64,000 bases of DNA. It comes from Chromatiales bacterium. Lineage in GTDB: Bacteria > Pseudomonadota > Gammaproteobacteria > JAGRGH01. Both the position numbers and the translations under genes were made by a program. Below the pieces are notes generated by a model. It searched no databases and was not told the origin of the DNA. It saw only the letters and a list, made by a program, of their open reading frames with translations. The stretch covers positions 26,302 to 90,301 of the forward strand of contig JAGRGH010000017.1 of the NCBI GenBank assembly GCA_020445605.1, in the 5' to 3' direction. This document shows, one piece after another, positions 26,881-36,750 of this stretch (position 1 is its first letter; every line of letters starts with the position of its first letter).

Positions 26881-27360
26881 CAATGAACTGCGTTACCCTG
26901 GGTAAACTAGGGGATGTCGGCAATATAAGTCAAGTACAGATATGACAAGGGATAATGGGCAACAGGTACTCATATTTAAACTATATAAAACAGTAATTTA
27001 TAACAAATAATTGCGAAGCAGGTAACCTTCGAAAAACTGTAACCCATAGTGTAACTTGTAGATCGTTTTCTTGTATGTATCCTTATTAAACAATGCTATG
27101 ACACCTGTGCATCATCGGCGTGTGCGTCTCGGCCGGGGCGAGTTCGGGTGGGCTTGGCGGGCTGGCAGCCACAGACGTAGCGCGGGCGGTGATCGAATTG
27201 GGGCTGGAGTGCGGCAGTGTAGCGGCCGCTCACGGGTGCTTCCAACACAACCGAGTCACAGCGCACCAGATTGCCCCGGATTCGGCGCATCGTGCATACT
27301 CTGACGGCTATGTTGCGGTCCAGCCGCGCAGCCCGGGCGCTGACGCGCTCCTAACGCATC
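26881..27360. other. Non-coding gap before the exopolysaccharide operon
   Basis: From 26,880 to about 27,100 the DNA is markedly AT-rich with no convincing ORF. From 27,100 to 27,360 it returns to high GC, again without a supported gene. The promoter of the polysaccharide operon should lie here, but I see no clear consensus boxes. Confidence 0.5.
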
Positions 27361-28134
27361 GTGCCTCGATTCAGGAAAGCGGTTTTAGCCACGTGCAGTA
27401 TCGCGCTGGCCGTCTGGATGATTCCCGGCGCCGGGGCGTTCGACAATCCTTGGGACGATCCGGCCTTCCGGACTTCGTCGTCACAAGCCGCCCCTGCACC
27501 CGCCGCCGACGGTGCGCCGGCGCCATCCCCCGCCGGAGCTGAGCCGGTCATCATCGACGGACCGCCACCCGATCCGGTCGCCAAGGCCGATGATTACCGG
27601 ATCGGAGTGCATGACCTCCTTGAGATCACGGTGTTTCAGGCCGAGGAACTCTCGCGCAAGGTGCGGGTGAACACCCGCGGACAGCTTTCGATGCCGCTGA
27701 TCGGTGCCGTTCAGGCCGCCGGGCTCACCGCGCGGGAACTTGAAGAGCAGCTGCAGGCGCTGTACGGGAAGGACTTCCTGCAGGATCCGCACGTCAGCGT
27801 ATTCATCGAGGAATTCACCAGTCAGCGTGTCACGCTGGAAGGCTGGGTCAAAAAGCCCGGCATCTATCCAATCAAGGGGCGCACGACCCTGATGCAGGCG
27901 ATAGCGCTCGGTGAGGGCATCGACGAACTTGCCGATACCGACGACGTTGTGCTGTTTCGCGACCAGGCCGGACAAACCGTCGCCTATCGACTGAGCCTCG
28001 ACGAGATTCGCGACGGCAGGGTGCGCGATCCGGTCGTGGTCGGCGATGACCGGGTGTTCGTGGGTAAGGCGAGCGGACGGGCGTTCTTCAAGGGCATTAC
28101 CGACGCACTGCGCGGGTTTATCCGCCCGTTCTGA
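27361..28134 (+). CDS. Polysaccharide export protein (Wza/SLBB family)
   Basis: This 257-aa protein has an N-terminal signal peptide ending near AGAFD and a proline/alanine-rich linker. A Poly_export domain (DDYRIGVHDLLEITVF, about 78-160) and an SLBB-like region (VTLEGWVKKPGIYPI, about 160-220) follow. Wza-type proteins form the outer-membrane pore for exopolysaccharide. It lacks the usual lipobox Cys. The start is GTG at 27361 without a good Shine-Dalgarno sequence. It leads the six-gene operon, with the kinase starting 37 nt later. Confidence 0.88.
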   Translation: MPRFRKAVLATCSIALAVWMIPGAGAFDNPWDDPAFRTSSSQAAPAPAADGAPAPSPAGAEPVIIDGPPPDPVAKADDYRIGVHDLLEITVFQAEELSRKVRVNTRGQLSMPLIGAVQAAGLTARELEEQLQALYGKDFLQDPHVSVFIEEFTSQRVTLEGWVKKPGIYPIKGRTTLMQAIALGEGIDELADTDDVVLFRDQAGQTVAYRLSLDEIRDGRVRDPVVVGDDRVFVGKASGRAFFKGITDALRGFIRPF

Positions 28135-28171
28135 ACGCGTTTGGCATCAGGCGATCACGGAATCCTCAAGC

Positions 28172-30481
28172 ATGGCTGAATCCGCACGCGAATTTCCGGA
28201 AGTTCCACCCCAGCCGCCACGCGTCGGGCAGGCGCTGATCGCCGCCGATCCCGCGCGGGCGCTGGCGCCCTATGGCGGCTATGCGGCGCCGGCGCCGGCC
28301 GACGAAGGCGAGGCGGCGCTGAGCATCGGGCAACTGTTTGCGATCCTGCGGCGACGCAAATGGTCCATCGTTTTGGTGCTGCTGCTCGTCGTCGTGTCGA
28401 CCCTGGTCGGTTCGTTCCTGGCGACGCCGATCTTTCGCGCAACCACCACTCTGCAGATCGACCGTCAGGCCGCCCGTGTGATGAACTATCAGGATGTGAC
28501 GCCGACCGATATGGACTGGTGGTCGCGGGACTTCTACCAGACCCAATACGACCTGATGGCCAGCCGTTCGCTGGCCGAGCGCGTTGTGGACCAGATGGGC
28601 TTGAGTTCCGATTCGAACTCCAACGCGAAGTCCGCCGGCCTCAGCGCCTGGCTGGCAAAGCTGTTCGGAGGGTTTTCCAGCGCAGAGCCTGATCCGGAAA
28701 CCAGCGCCGAACGCTCCGCGCGCGAGCGCGCAGTCGCCACCGTTCAGCGTTCCCTCACCGTGGCGCCGAAACGCGACTCGCGGCTGGTTTCGATGCACTA
28801 CGACAGCCCCAATCCGCAGATCGCGCAGGCGGTTGCAAATTCGCTGGCGCAGACTTTCATCGACATGAATCTCGAACGCCGCTTCGATGCGTCGGCGCGC
28901 GCAAAGACCTTCCTCGAGGGGCAACTGCAGACGATTCGCGCAAAGCTGGAGGACTCGGAACGCGAACTGGTGGACTTCGCGCGGGTGCGCGAGATCGTCA
29001 ACGTGGATGACAAGCAGTCCATCAACGCGCTGAGTCTGAAGGACGTCAATGCCGCGCTGGTGCAGGCCGAGAACGCTCGCATCGAGGCGCAGAGCGAATA
29101 TGACTCCCTGGCCGGAACCAATGCCGGTGCCGCAGCGTTCATCGACAATCCGGTCATCCAGCAGCTCAAGGAGGCCAAGGCCAAGCTCATGGCCGACTAT
29201 CAGGACAAGTCCAAGATCTACAAGCCAAGCTATCCGCGCATGCAGCAGATCGAGGGCCAGATCAAGGAGACGGACGAGCAGATCCAGGCGGAAATCGCCA
29301 ATGTTCGCGCCGCGGTCTATCGCCGCTATCAGGCCGCGCAGCAGAAGGAGAATGCATTGCGTGCGAAGCTGGGCACGCTCAAGAAGGACATGCTCGAATT
29401 GCAGGATCGAAGCGTCGAATACAACACGCTCAAGCGTGCCGTCGATACGAACCGTCAGCTCTATGACGGCATCCTGCAGCGCGTCAAGGAACTCGGTGTC
29501 ATTGCCGGTTCCGACACCAACAATGTGTCGATCGTCGACAAAGCGCAGTTGCCACGGTTTCCGCACGAGCCGAACATCATGCGCAATGCCCTGCTGGCCG
29601 TATTCGTCGGGTTGGTGCTGGGCATTGCACTTGCGCTGCTGCTGGAACGACTCGACGACAGCGTCACCTCCGTTGAGGATGTCGAACGCCGGTTCGGGCT
29701 GGCGGTGCTTGGCGTGATTCCGCAGTACCGGCCCGGCCGCGATGCGCCGCAGGCACGGCTGTCGCTGACGACGCATGTGGACCCCACTTCGGGCTTTGCG
29801 GAGGCGTATCGCTCGCTGCGCACGGCGCTGCTGTTCTCGACCAGCTCCGGAGCGCCCAAGACGCTGGTGTTTACCAGTGCGCGTCCGGGTGAGGGCAAAT
29901 CCGTTTCCGCGATCAGCTGTGCGATCACGTTCACGCAATCGGGCAGCAAGGTGCTGCTGATTGATGCGGATCTGCGCAATCCTTCGGTTCATCGCGAGCT
30001 GTCGGTGGAGAACCACTCCGGCCTCACGAACTATCTGACCGGTGATGCCAAGCCGGCTGAGATTTCGCGTGCGACCTCGGTGCCGGGACTGTTCGTGATC
30101 CCGTCCGGCCCGATTCCTCCCAACCCCGTCGAACTGCTTTCGGGCGGACGCATGCTTGATTTGCTGACGCTTGCGCGCGAGAAGGTTGATTACGTGATCG
30201 TCGATGGACCGCCGGTGCTGGGGCTGGCCGACGCGCTGGTGCTTTCTGGAATGGCGGATGCGACGGCACTGGTCATAGAGTCGGGTTCAACGCGCGAGGT
30301 CCAGGTGCGCGCGATGCTGCGACGCCTGCGCGCAGTGCAGCACGGCACCATACTGGGTGCGGTGTTGACCAAGGTGACCCAACAGAGTTCTTCGTATGGT
30401 TACGGGTATGAATACGATTACCACTACCAGTACGGGGACACCAGGCGTCTGACACGCCAGCCGGGTTCGGCCCGGGGCTGA
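28172..30481 (+). CDS. Wzc-like chain-length regulator and bacterial tyrosine kinase
   Basis: This 769-aa inner-membrane protein starts with a Wzz domain: first membrane helix WSIVLVLLLVVVSTLVGSFL (about 110-130), a long coiled-coil periplasmic region, and a second helix near 480. The cytoplasmic BY-kinase follows, with Walker A ARPGEGKS, A' motif LLIDADLR and Walker B YVIVDGP. The C-terminus has a tyrosine cluster (SYGYGYEYDYHYQY), the usual autophosphorylation tail. It controls polymer length and export; the PHP phosphatase at the operon end probably reverses its phosphorylation. Confidence 0.93.
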   Translation: MAESAREFPEVPPQPPRVGQALIAADPARALAPYGGYAAPAPADEGEAALSIGQLFAILRRRKWSIVLVLLLVVVSTLVGSFLATPIFRATTTLQIDRQAARVMNYQDVTPTDMDWWSRDFYQTQYDLMASRSLAERVVDQMGLSSDSNSNAKSAGLSAWLAKLFGGFSSAEPDPETSAERSARERAVATVQRSLTVAPKRDSRLVSMHYDSPNPQIAQAVANSLAQTFIDMNLERRFDASARAKTFLEGQLQTIRAKLEDSERELVDFARVREIVNVDDKQSINALSLKDVNAALVQAENARIEAQSEYDSLAGTNAGAAAFIDNPVIQQLKEAKAKLMADYQDKSKIYKPSYPRMQQIEGQIKETDEQIQAEIANVRAAVYRRYQAAQQKENALRAKLGTLKKDMLELQDRSVEYNTLKRAVDTNRQLYDGILQRVKELGVIAGSDTNNVSIVDKAQLPRFPHEPNIMRNALLAVFVGLVLGIALALLLERLDDSVTSVEDVERRFGLAVLGVIPQYRPGRDAPQARLSLTTHVDPTSGFAEAYRSLRTALLFSTSSGAPKTLVFTSARPGEGKSVSAISCAITFTQSGSKVLLIDADLRNPSVHRELSVENHSGLTNYLTGDAKPAEISRATSVPGLFVIPSGPIPPNPVELLSGGRMLDLLTLAREKVDYVIVDGPPVLGLADALVLSGMADATALVIESGSTREVQVRAMLRRLRAVQHGTILGAVLTKVTQQSSSYGYGYEYDYHYQYGDTRRLTRQPGSARG

Positions 30482-30491
30482 GCCGCCGCAG

Positions 30492-32276
30492 ATGGCGGAC
30501 AGTCTGCGCCTTGCGCTGGACTTCTACCGGGCGCCGCTGCGCTTTCCGGGGTTGTCCGATCCCACCTCGCCTCTGCCGGACGATCTGGATGCCATCGTTC
30601 GGGTGGCCAACGAACGGGTGCGGGATGTCGATTTCGTGCGCGGTGAGGCCGTGCGACTTGGCGTCAGCGTTGAAGAACTGACCGAGGCTGCGCGTTTTTT
30701 TGTCAAACAGGTGTTCTTCGCCGCCGCGACCGATCACTATCGCACGCTGGGGCTCGCGGACTCCGCCAGCCATGAGGAGATCCAGGCACGTTATCGGCAA
30801 TTGATCCGGCTCTTTCATCCGGATCGCGATGTCGACGGTGCAGACTGGGACGCCGTGTACGCCGCGCGGCTGAACGAGGCCTACAGCGTACTGCGCAACG
30901 CCCAGCAGCGTCGTGCCTATGACAGCGGGCGGATTCATTCGCGCACATCACCTACCGCTGGTGTGCGACCCGGCCGGCCCGAGATGCAACGTGTGCGGCC
31001 GGAGCCGCGTGCGCGAATTCCCGAACGTGAGGAACTGTTGGACCGTATCGCGAGTACCGGCCTGCTCGCGCGGTTTCCGCGCCTGGTTCCGGTGCTGGCG
31101 ATGATGGTTTTCGCCATCGGCGTCGTCGTCTGGCTCGCGGGCGGACGCGAACACGAGACCATCCGGCTCGCGGCGAATGCCGTCGAGGCGCCCGCTGCGC
31201 TGCAAGCGGCCAGTGCGTTGGTCAGCCGTTCCCTGGCCCCGGCGGAGAGCGGTGCGCTTGCTGACGGTCTGCGCGAGCAGTGGCGTGCAAGCGGACGGCA
31301 ACTGATCGCCGCCGACAGCGTGGGTGGGGCGCCGGGCGAAACGGCGCCTGCGGCTGCGGCCGCGACTCCGGAGCCGGCGGCTGCTGCGGTGCCGCCAAAC
31401 CCGGCGCCTGAGCGGAAGCCGGACGCGAAGCTGGCCGGCGACGTCGGCCGTTCGCCGCGCGTGCCCCGTGCCGCGGGGCCTGCGGCAGTGATCGAGAGAA
31501 CGCCGGATCGGGAGACTGTGGCTGCGGCATCCCGAATCGAGTCCGAACCCGGCCTCACGCAACCGCCGCGGGCGCACCCGGCACCGGTTGCCGCCCGGCC
31601 GGCAGACCGGAGCCCGGCACCCGCGGACGAGCCCATGCCCGCGGTCGTCGCTCAGGAGTCATCCGACGGGATGGCACAGATTCCCGGCGCGCCCGAGCCC
31701 ATGCACGGAGCGCAGGTCGATGTTGCGTCTGCGGATGCAGACGCTTCACCGGTCGTGCAGCCCACGGTGCCACCGCAGGTCGCAGCCGACCCGATACCCT
31801 CGGCGCCCGCCGAAATGCACGCGGCGCTCGCGAAGGATGACGAGCCGCCGCGCATGCAGACCAGTCGGCCGGCGCCGCCCCGAAACACCGGCCGAGCCCA
31901 ACCGGTGCAGGACATCGGCAATGCGCTGGGCGGCATCTTTTCCACGTTCATTTCCGCCTATGAGGCCGGTGACCTGGAGCGTTTCATGGCGCTGTTTGCG
32001 CATGATGCACAGAGCAATGGCCGCAATGGTCTGGCGGCCATCCGCGAAGACTACGCGAGCGTGTTTGTGTCGACGATCGACCGTCATCTGCAACTGCATC
32101 GCATGAACTGGCGGCGCGCAAACGATGCGGTGCACGCCAGTGGCTGGCTGGATGTCCAGTTACGCACGCGCGATTCGGGTCAGCCGCGGCGGGTCGTCGG
32201 TTTTCTGCGGGTGCGGTTCGAGGATCGCGACGGGCGGCTGCTCATTGCACAGCTGGATCATGAACACGGTGGCTGA
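30492..32276 (+). CDS. J-domain membrane protein of the exopolysaccharide operon
   Basis: This is a 594-aa protein. An N-terminal region precedes a J domain (about 78-142) with the HPD motif in LIRLFHPDRD and the start DHYRTLGLADSA. One membrane helix follows (VPVLAMMVFAIGVVVWLAG, about 198-216), then a long Ala/Pro-rich linker and a C-terminal SnoaL/NTF2-like domain (about 475-594). J domains recruit DnaK, so a chaperone link to polysaccharide assembly is inferred. The gene is 10 nt after the kinase gene and overlaps the next one. I do not know a characterised homologue. Confidence 0.75.
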   Translation: MADSLRLALDFYRAPLRFPGLSDPTSPLPDDLDAIVRVANERVRDVDFVRGEAVRLGVSVEELTEAARFFVKQVFFAAATDHYRTLGLADSASHEEIQARYRQLIRLFHPDRDVDGADWDAVYAARLNEAYSVLRNAQQRRAYDSGRIHSRTSPTAGVRPGRPEMQRVRPEPRARIPEREELLDRIASTGLLARFPRLVPVLAMMVFAIGVVVWLAGGREHETIRLAANAVEAPAALQAASALVSRSLAPAESGALADGLREQWRASGRQLIAADSVGGAPGETAPAAAAATPEPAAAAVPPNPAPERKPDAKLAGDVGRSPRVPRAAGPAAVIERTPDRETVAAASRIESEPGLTQPPRAHPAPVAARPADRSPAPADEPMPAVVAQESSDGMAQIPGAPEPMHGAQVDVASADADASPVVQPTVPPQVAADPIPSAPAEMHAALAKDDEPPRMQTSRPAPPRNTGRAQPVQDIGNALGGIFSTFISAYEAGDLERFMALFAHDAQSNGRNGLAAIREDYASVFVSTIDRHLQLHRMNWRRANDAVHASGWLDVQLRTRDSGQPRRVVGFLRVRFEDRDGRLLIAQLDHEHGG

Positions 32277-33585
32277 GCACGCCTCTATCGCACCGCTGGT
32301 CTGGATTCGACGTGTGCTACTGCTGGGGCTGGCCGGCGTCGGTGCCTGGTTCGCGGTGCACCTGGGCATCGGCGATCACCTGGCGCAGACGATCGAGTCG
32401 GAGCCCGCACGCGCGGGCGAAGCCCTGCGCTGGAATCCACACGATGCTGGTGCGCGCATCGCCGCGCTCGCCGTTTCCGCAACCAGCGGTGACGATACCG
32501 GTACCGGAGCGAACCTGGTTGATGGCCTGCGGCAGGCGCTCAGATCGGATCCCGCGCAAAGCAATGCCCTGCTGGTGCTTGCACGCCAGCCCGGTGTCTT
32601 TTCCGACGCACAGCAGGCCGACCGGGTCGTGCGCCTGGCGAGTCGAATCGGTGCCGCGAACTGGGTCGGGCGTCTCGATGCGGCGGACTATTGGCTTGGC
32701 AAAGGCGAGGTGGTCGCCGCTGTCAACGAATGGAGTGCCGCGCTGGAGCGCCGCCCGAGTCTGAAAACCGAGCTGTTTCCGGTACTCATCCGGCTTGCCA
32801 ACGATGCCGGTGGCCGGGCGGTGCTTGCCGCAATGGTTGACGAACAGGGTCGGCCGGGCTGGTGGACGGAATTCGCCCGCGAGGCAATGAGCAAGGCCCG
32901 CAGTGTGGACGATGCACGTGCAATCTTCGATCTGTCCGGACAACCCGATTCCGGGATTCGTGCGGCGATGGTCGATCGGTTGATCGCCGAGCAGCGCTGG
33001 GGCGATGCCTACCTTTTGTGGCTCGCCGGACTGGAGCCGGCAGCCGAGGCGCAGCTCGCGCTGCTGTTCGATGGCGGATTCGATCTGCGCCCGCTGCCGG
33101 GATTCGGTTGGCAACTCGAAGAATCTCGCGCGGCCGTCAGCGAGTTCGCGCGTACCGTCGGCAGCGATTCGACGGCCTTGCACGTCGTGTTTCGGGGTCA
33201 TCGGAACTGGTTTGAGGGCGTCTGGCAGCGCCTGTTGCTGCCGGCCGGTCACTATCGCATCTCGGGACGCGTACGGCTGGACTCCCTGGAAGCATTTCGT
33301 GGATTGGCCTGGGAGTTGCGCTGCGCGCTGGGGTCCGACCGGCTGCTTGGCAGCAGCGAGCGATTCCTCGGCACACATGACTGGAAATGGTTCCAGTTCG
33401 AGATCACGGTGCCCCCGCACGATTGTGCGGCACAGAAGATTGTCATGCGCGCGGTCGGTGACGATGTCACGCAGGCCGCGGTGCGTGGTGAGGCATGGTT
33501 CGATGACATGAACATCGCGCCAGACGCAGGCACCCGCACTGTGCTTGAAAGCAAGCAAGCGACCGCCCGCAAGGCAAAACGATGA
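32260..33585 (+). CDS. Membrane-anchored protein of the exopolysaccharide operon, function unknown
   Basis: This 441-aa protein has an N-terminal membrane helix (VLLLGLAGVGAWFAVHLGI) and a helical, TPR-like periplasmic region. The C-terminal domain (about 290-430) is beta-rich and resembles carbohydrate-binding modules (GHYRISGRVRLDSL, FQFEITVPPHDC). The ATG at 32260 overlaps the J-domain gene end; a GTG at 32269 is possible. Its place between the kinase/J-domain genes and the polymerase suggests a role in polymer handling. No family name can be given. Confidence 0.6.
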   Translation: MNTVAEHASIAPLVWIRRVLLLGLAGVGAWFAVHLGIGDHLAQTIESEPARAGEALRWNPHDAGARIAALAVSATSGDDTGTGANLVDGLRQALRSDPAQSNALLVLARQPGVFSDAQQADRVVRLASRIGAANWVGRLDAADYWLGKGEVVAAVNEWSAALERRPSLKTELFPVLIRLANDAGGRAVLAAMVDEQGRPGWWTEFAREAMSKARSVDDARAIFDLSGQPDSGIRAAMVDRLIAEQRWGDAYLLWLAGLEPAAEAQLALLFDGGFDLRPLPGFGWQLEESRAAVSEFARTVGSDSTALHVVFRGHRNWFEGVWQRLLLPAGHYRISGRVRLDSLEAFRGLAWELRCALGSDRLLGSSERFLGTHDWKWFQFEITVPPHDCAAQKIVMRAVGDDVTQAAVRGEAWFDDMNIAPDAGTRTVLESKQATARKAKR

Positions 33586-35048
33586 AAACGGGGTCTCAAT
33601 ACGCACACCGCCGGCGCAGTACGCGCGGGCTTTTTTTCGTTTTGCTGCTGGCAATGCTGGTGTTTGCACCGCTGATCAAGGGTGGAAACCGGCCGTTACC
33701 GCTGCTGGCGCTGGAACTGCTTGCGCTGCTGACGCTGGTTCTGGTGCTGTGGACGCCTGGGCGTTTGCATGGTGTCCCGCGATCGCTGCTTGTGCTCGCC
33801 GCGGCGATGGTCGGCCTGCCGTTTCTGTACCTGGTCGAGATACCGTTTGAATGGTGGGCGGCCCTGCCGGGGCGCGAGCTTTATGCCGACGGCCTCAGCG
33901 CTGCTGGCGTGGAGTCGGCACGCGCGATTGCGCTTGTTCCAGCGCATTCGCTCGCCGCCGGACTGGCAGTGCTGCCCCCGATCGCCGCGATGTTGGCCGT
34001 GTTTGCGCTGGGGGAGCGCGAGCGCAGGCAAGCAGTCTGGGTGTTCGTGGCGATGGTCTGCCTGCAGGGGCTGCTTGGGTTGTTGCAGGCACGCCTCGGC
34101 TTGGGCTCGGCGCTGGTGTTCGGAGCCGGCTTTCACGTCAGCAGCGGCACCTACGTCAACCGCAACCATTTCGCCGGGCTGCTGGAAATGGGTCTGCCCA
34201 TTCTGCTCGGCATGAGCCTGGTCGCATTTGGTAGTGGGCATGACTACCGTCGTCGTGGCGTGGTTCGGATCATCACGAACAATCAGGCGCTCGGCCTTTT
34301 GCTTCTGACCATTGTTGTGTTGCTGGCACTGGTGTTTTCCAGATCGCGTGCCGGTGTGGCGCTGGGGATGATCGGCGTTCTGGTAAGCAGCGTGGTTTTT
34401 TCCCGCCGCATTGGCGGCGGCGGAGCTGCCGGGTGGTTCGGCGCGATCAGCCTGATTGCAGTTTCACTCGCCGCGGTGATCGGGCTGGTTCCGGTGTTGC
34501 AGCGCTTCGCGGTCGGCGACGATGTGGCCGAGACTCGCTGGACGATGTACTCGGGCGCGCTGGACGGAATCCTGGCGATGTTTCCGCTCGGCAGCGGCCC
34601 GGGGAGTTTCGGCGAGGTGTTTCTGCAGTTTCAGCCGACAAACCTGGCGCAGTTTGTGAGTCACGCACACAATGGCTATCTGGAATGGGTGTTCGAGACC
34701 GGGCTTGCGGCTGTGATCCTGATCGTTCTGGGTCTGTTCCTGTACCTGCTCAGCTGGCGAAGGTTCTTTCGCGAACCCAAGTGGGGCAGGCTGCATGCCA
34801 TGCAGGTCGGTGCCGGGATCGGGCTGCTGCTCCTGATGTTGCACGAACTCGTCGACTTCAACCTCCGGATTCCGGCCAATGCCCTGTATTTCGGCTTTCT
34901 GGCCGGCGTGTTCTTTGCACCGCTCGCACGACAGCGATCGGGCAGCGGGCGCCGGGCATCCGCCGAAACGCCGCACAGTTCCGAAGTCGGGGAGATGCCG
35001 CCGCCGATCACCGTGATCGACGCGCCGAATCCGTTCAGCGATGATTGA
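33582..35048 (+). CDS. O-antigen ligase/Wzy-like polymerase
   Basis: This 488-aa protein has about 10-12 membrane helices. A large periplasmic loop contains RWTMYSGALDGILAMFPLGSGPGSF and HAHNGYLEWVFETG, the conserved region of the O-antigen ligase/Wzy_C family. It would polymerise or ligate repeat units at the periplasmic face of the inner membrane. It starts with ATGA overlap on the preceding gene and overlaps the phosphatase gene by 8 nt. Confidence 0.88.
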   Translation: MKTGSQYAHRRRSTRGLFFVLLLAMLVFAPLIKGGNRPLPLLALELLALLTLVLVLWTPGRLHGVPRSLLVLAAAMVGLPFLYLVEIPFEWWAALPGRELYADGLSAAGVESARAIALVPAHSLAAGLAVLPPIAAMLAVFALGERERRQAVWVFVAMVCLQGLLGLLQARLGLGSALVFGAGFHVSSGTYVNRNHFAGLLEMGLPILLGMSLVAFGSGHDYRRRGVVRIITNNQALGLLLLTIVVLLALVFSRSRAGVALGMIGVLVSSVVFSRRIGGGGAAGWFGAISLIAVSLAAVIGLVPVLQRFAVGDDVAETRWTMYSGALDGILAMFPLGSGPGSFGEVFLQFQPTNLAQFVSHAHNGYLEWVFETGLAAVILIVLGLFLYLLSWRRFFREPKWGRLHAMQVGAGIGLLLLMLHELVDFNLRIPANALYFGFLAGVFFAPLARQRSGSGRRASAETPHSSEVGEMPPPITVIDAPNPFSDD

Positions 35049-35856
35049 TCTGCACTGCCATCTGCTGCCGGGCATCGACGACGGGGCACGCGATCTGGAA
35101 ACCGCGCTTGCGATGGCGCGCATTGCCACTGACGACGGAATCGAGATTGTTGCCTGCACCCCGCACATCTACCCCGGGCTGTATGACAACAATGCTGAAG
35201 GGATTCGCAATGCAATCGCCGCGTTGCACGATGCGCTCAGGGCGGCGGGAAACCCGCTCAAACTCACCGTCGGCGCGGACACGCATCTGGTGCCCGAGGT
35301 TGTCGACGGACTACGGACTGGCCGAATCCCGTCGCTGAACGCTACGCGCTACCTGCTGCTCGAGCCGCCGCACCACGTCGCACCGCCGCGCTTTGAAATG
35401 GCGGTGTCGAACGTTCGCGCCGCCGGATACGTGCCGTTGATCACGCACCCCGAACGCTTGAGCTGGATCGAGGACCACTACGAAAAATTCGTGGCCCTGG
35501 CGCACGACGGCGTGTGGATGCAGGTCACCGCCGGTGCCGTGACCGGGCGTTTCGGGCGCCGGCCGCGTTACTGGGCCGAACGCATGCTCGACGAAGGCCT
35601 GGTGCACGTGCTGGCGACCGATGCACACAACACGCGCTCGCGCCCGCCGCTGCTCGCCGAGGGCGAACACGCCGCAAGTGCGTTCGTCGGTGCGGAGGAA
35701 GCCAGGCGCATGGTCGTGGACCGGCCATTGGCGGTGCTCAGGAACGCCGCGCCGGACACGCTGCCAGCGCCGCCCGGGCTGACGCCGGATGCGCAGGAGC
35801 GATCCCGGGCCAGGGCCGCTCGCGGCGGGCTGTTCCGCCGCTGGTTTGGCGGCTGA
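35041..35856 (+). CDS. PHP-family tyrosine-protein phosphatase (CpsB/YwqE-like)
   Basis: This 271-aa protein has the PHP metal motifs MIDLHCHLLPGIDDGA (N-terminus), CTPHIYP and THPER, and a late VLATDAHN. CpsB/YwqE/Wzb-type phosphatases dephosphorylate the BY-kinase of capsule systems, matching the Wzc-like kinase five genes upstream. It is the last gene of the operon. A convergent gene begins 63 nt downstream. Confidence 0.9.
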   Translation: MIDLHCHLLPGIDDGARDLETALAMARIATDDGIEIVACTPHIYPGLYDNNAEGIRNAIAALHDALRAAGNPLKLTVGADTHLVPEVVDGLRTGRIPSLNATRYLLLEPPHHVAPPRFEMAVSNVRAAGYVPLITHPERLSWIEDHYEKFVALAHDGVWMQVTAGAVTGRFGRRPRYWAERMLDEGLVHVLATDAHNTRSRPPLLAEGEHAASAFVGAEEARRMVVDRPLAVLRNAAPDTLPAPPGLTPDAQERSRARAARGGLFRRWFGG

Positions 35857-35919
35857 ATCACGCCTGCGGGCGGCGCGGGTCGGCTGCGCCGACGCAATCG
35901 CGGGCAGCCGATGTGCGAT

Positions 35920-36522
35920 TCAGGTCGTGGTCCGGCGAAAAGCGCGCCTGATCCAGTAGTCGAGGCTGAAAAAGCGTCCCGCGCCAGTGAAGAACAGCGC
36001 CAGCAGCATGACGAAGTAGGTCGCCGCGAACTCGATACCGTTCTTCAACACGGTGAACGGACCGGTCGCGGTCAACCAGCCATAGTTGCCTCGTTCCTGT
36101 AGCAGCGAACGCGCGGCGTCCTTGCGGAGGTTTGCCTGCTCGATCAGGTCCGTGCGCCACTCCCAGGGCACGGTGAGTTCGGTCTCCGGCAGCACGTGCC
36201 AGCCGTTTTCGAGGTGTGCGGTGATCGCCGCGACCGCCATCGTGATCATCAGCGGTATCGCAAACCAGCGCACCGCAAAACCCGCAACCAGCGCCCAGCC
36301 GCCGACGAGTTCCGTCAGACCGGCGACGTAGACCATGAGTTGTGGCGCCGGTATGCCCAGGCTTTCGAAGTACGGAACCAGATGCTCCGCGTTTGCGAGT
36401 TTGTTGCCGCCGGCCAGGATGAAGATCGGCGCCAGATAGGCGCGCAGTGCCAGTGGCCCGAGAAAATCGATCGCGCGGGTTGCGTCGAGCAGGTCTTGTA
36501 ATCGGTTCAGCAAGCGAATCAT
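35920..36522 (-). CDS. DoxX-family membrane protein, likely last gene of the bufferin operon
   Basis: This 200-aa protein has four predicted membrane helices (LRAYLAPIFILAGGNKL; LMVYVAGLTELVGGWALVA; FAIPLMITMAVAAITAHL; and a C-terminal helix). DoxX proteins accompany bufferin/Hvf operons as the fourth gene. It lies on the same strand downstream of the DUF2063 gene, but a hairpin repeat and 228 nt separate them. It may therefore have its own promoter. Its biochemical role is not known. Confidence 0.8.
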   Translation of the reverse strand: MIRLLNRLQDLLDATRAIDFLGPLALRAYLAPIFILAGGNKLANAEHLVPYFESLGIPAPQLMVYVAGLTELVGGWALVAGFAVRWFAIPLMITMAVAAITAHLENGWHVLPETELTVPWEWRTDLIEQANLRKDAARSLLQERGNYGWLTATGPFTVLKNGIEFAATYFVMLLALFFTGAGRFFSLDYWIRRAFRRTTT

Positions 36523-36572
36523 CGGGAACGGGCTCCTATTGTCGAATGTGCGCTGCGGCTTTGCTAGCTTGG

Positions 36573-36690
36573 CAGGCTGTTGAAATTCTCATTTCGACAG
36601 CCTGATAACGCGAGCAACCGAAAACCACGCTTTTCGGTTGCGACGTTGAAAATGCCATGGATGGGCCTTCTTCAACAACCTGTTAGGACC
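36573..36690. repeat. Three-hairpin intergenic repeat, copy 1
   Basis: Three adjacent hairpins lie here: one starting CAGGCTGTTGAAAT and ending ATTTCGACAGCCTG, then GCAACCGAAAA/TTTTCGGTTGC, then GTTGAAAA with GGATGG to CTTCTTCAAC. The outer ends (CAGGCTGTTGAA and TTCAACAACCTG) are inverted repeats of each other. Related modules are at about 42,080-42,346, 43,344-43,380 and 56,935-57,090. It resembles a MITE/REP-like element. Confidence 0.65.
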
Positions 36691-36750
36691 GGCAGGCGAT
36701 GTGGATGCTTGCAGCCGGCCCGGCTGAATGCAGCCGTCGGACGGACGTGA

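Noticed and set aside
27071..27542. Reading frames upstream of and overlapping the Wza-like gene
   Set aside because: Composition is typical of shadow frames, with no ribosome site or recognisable domain.
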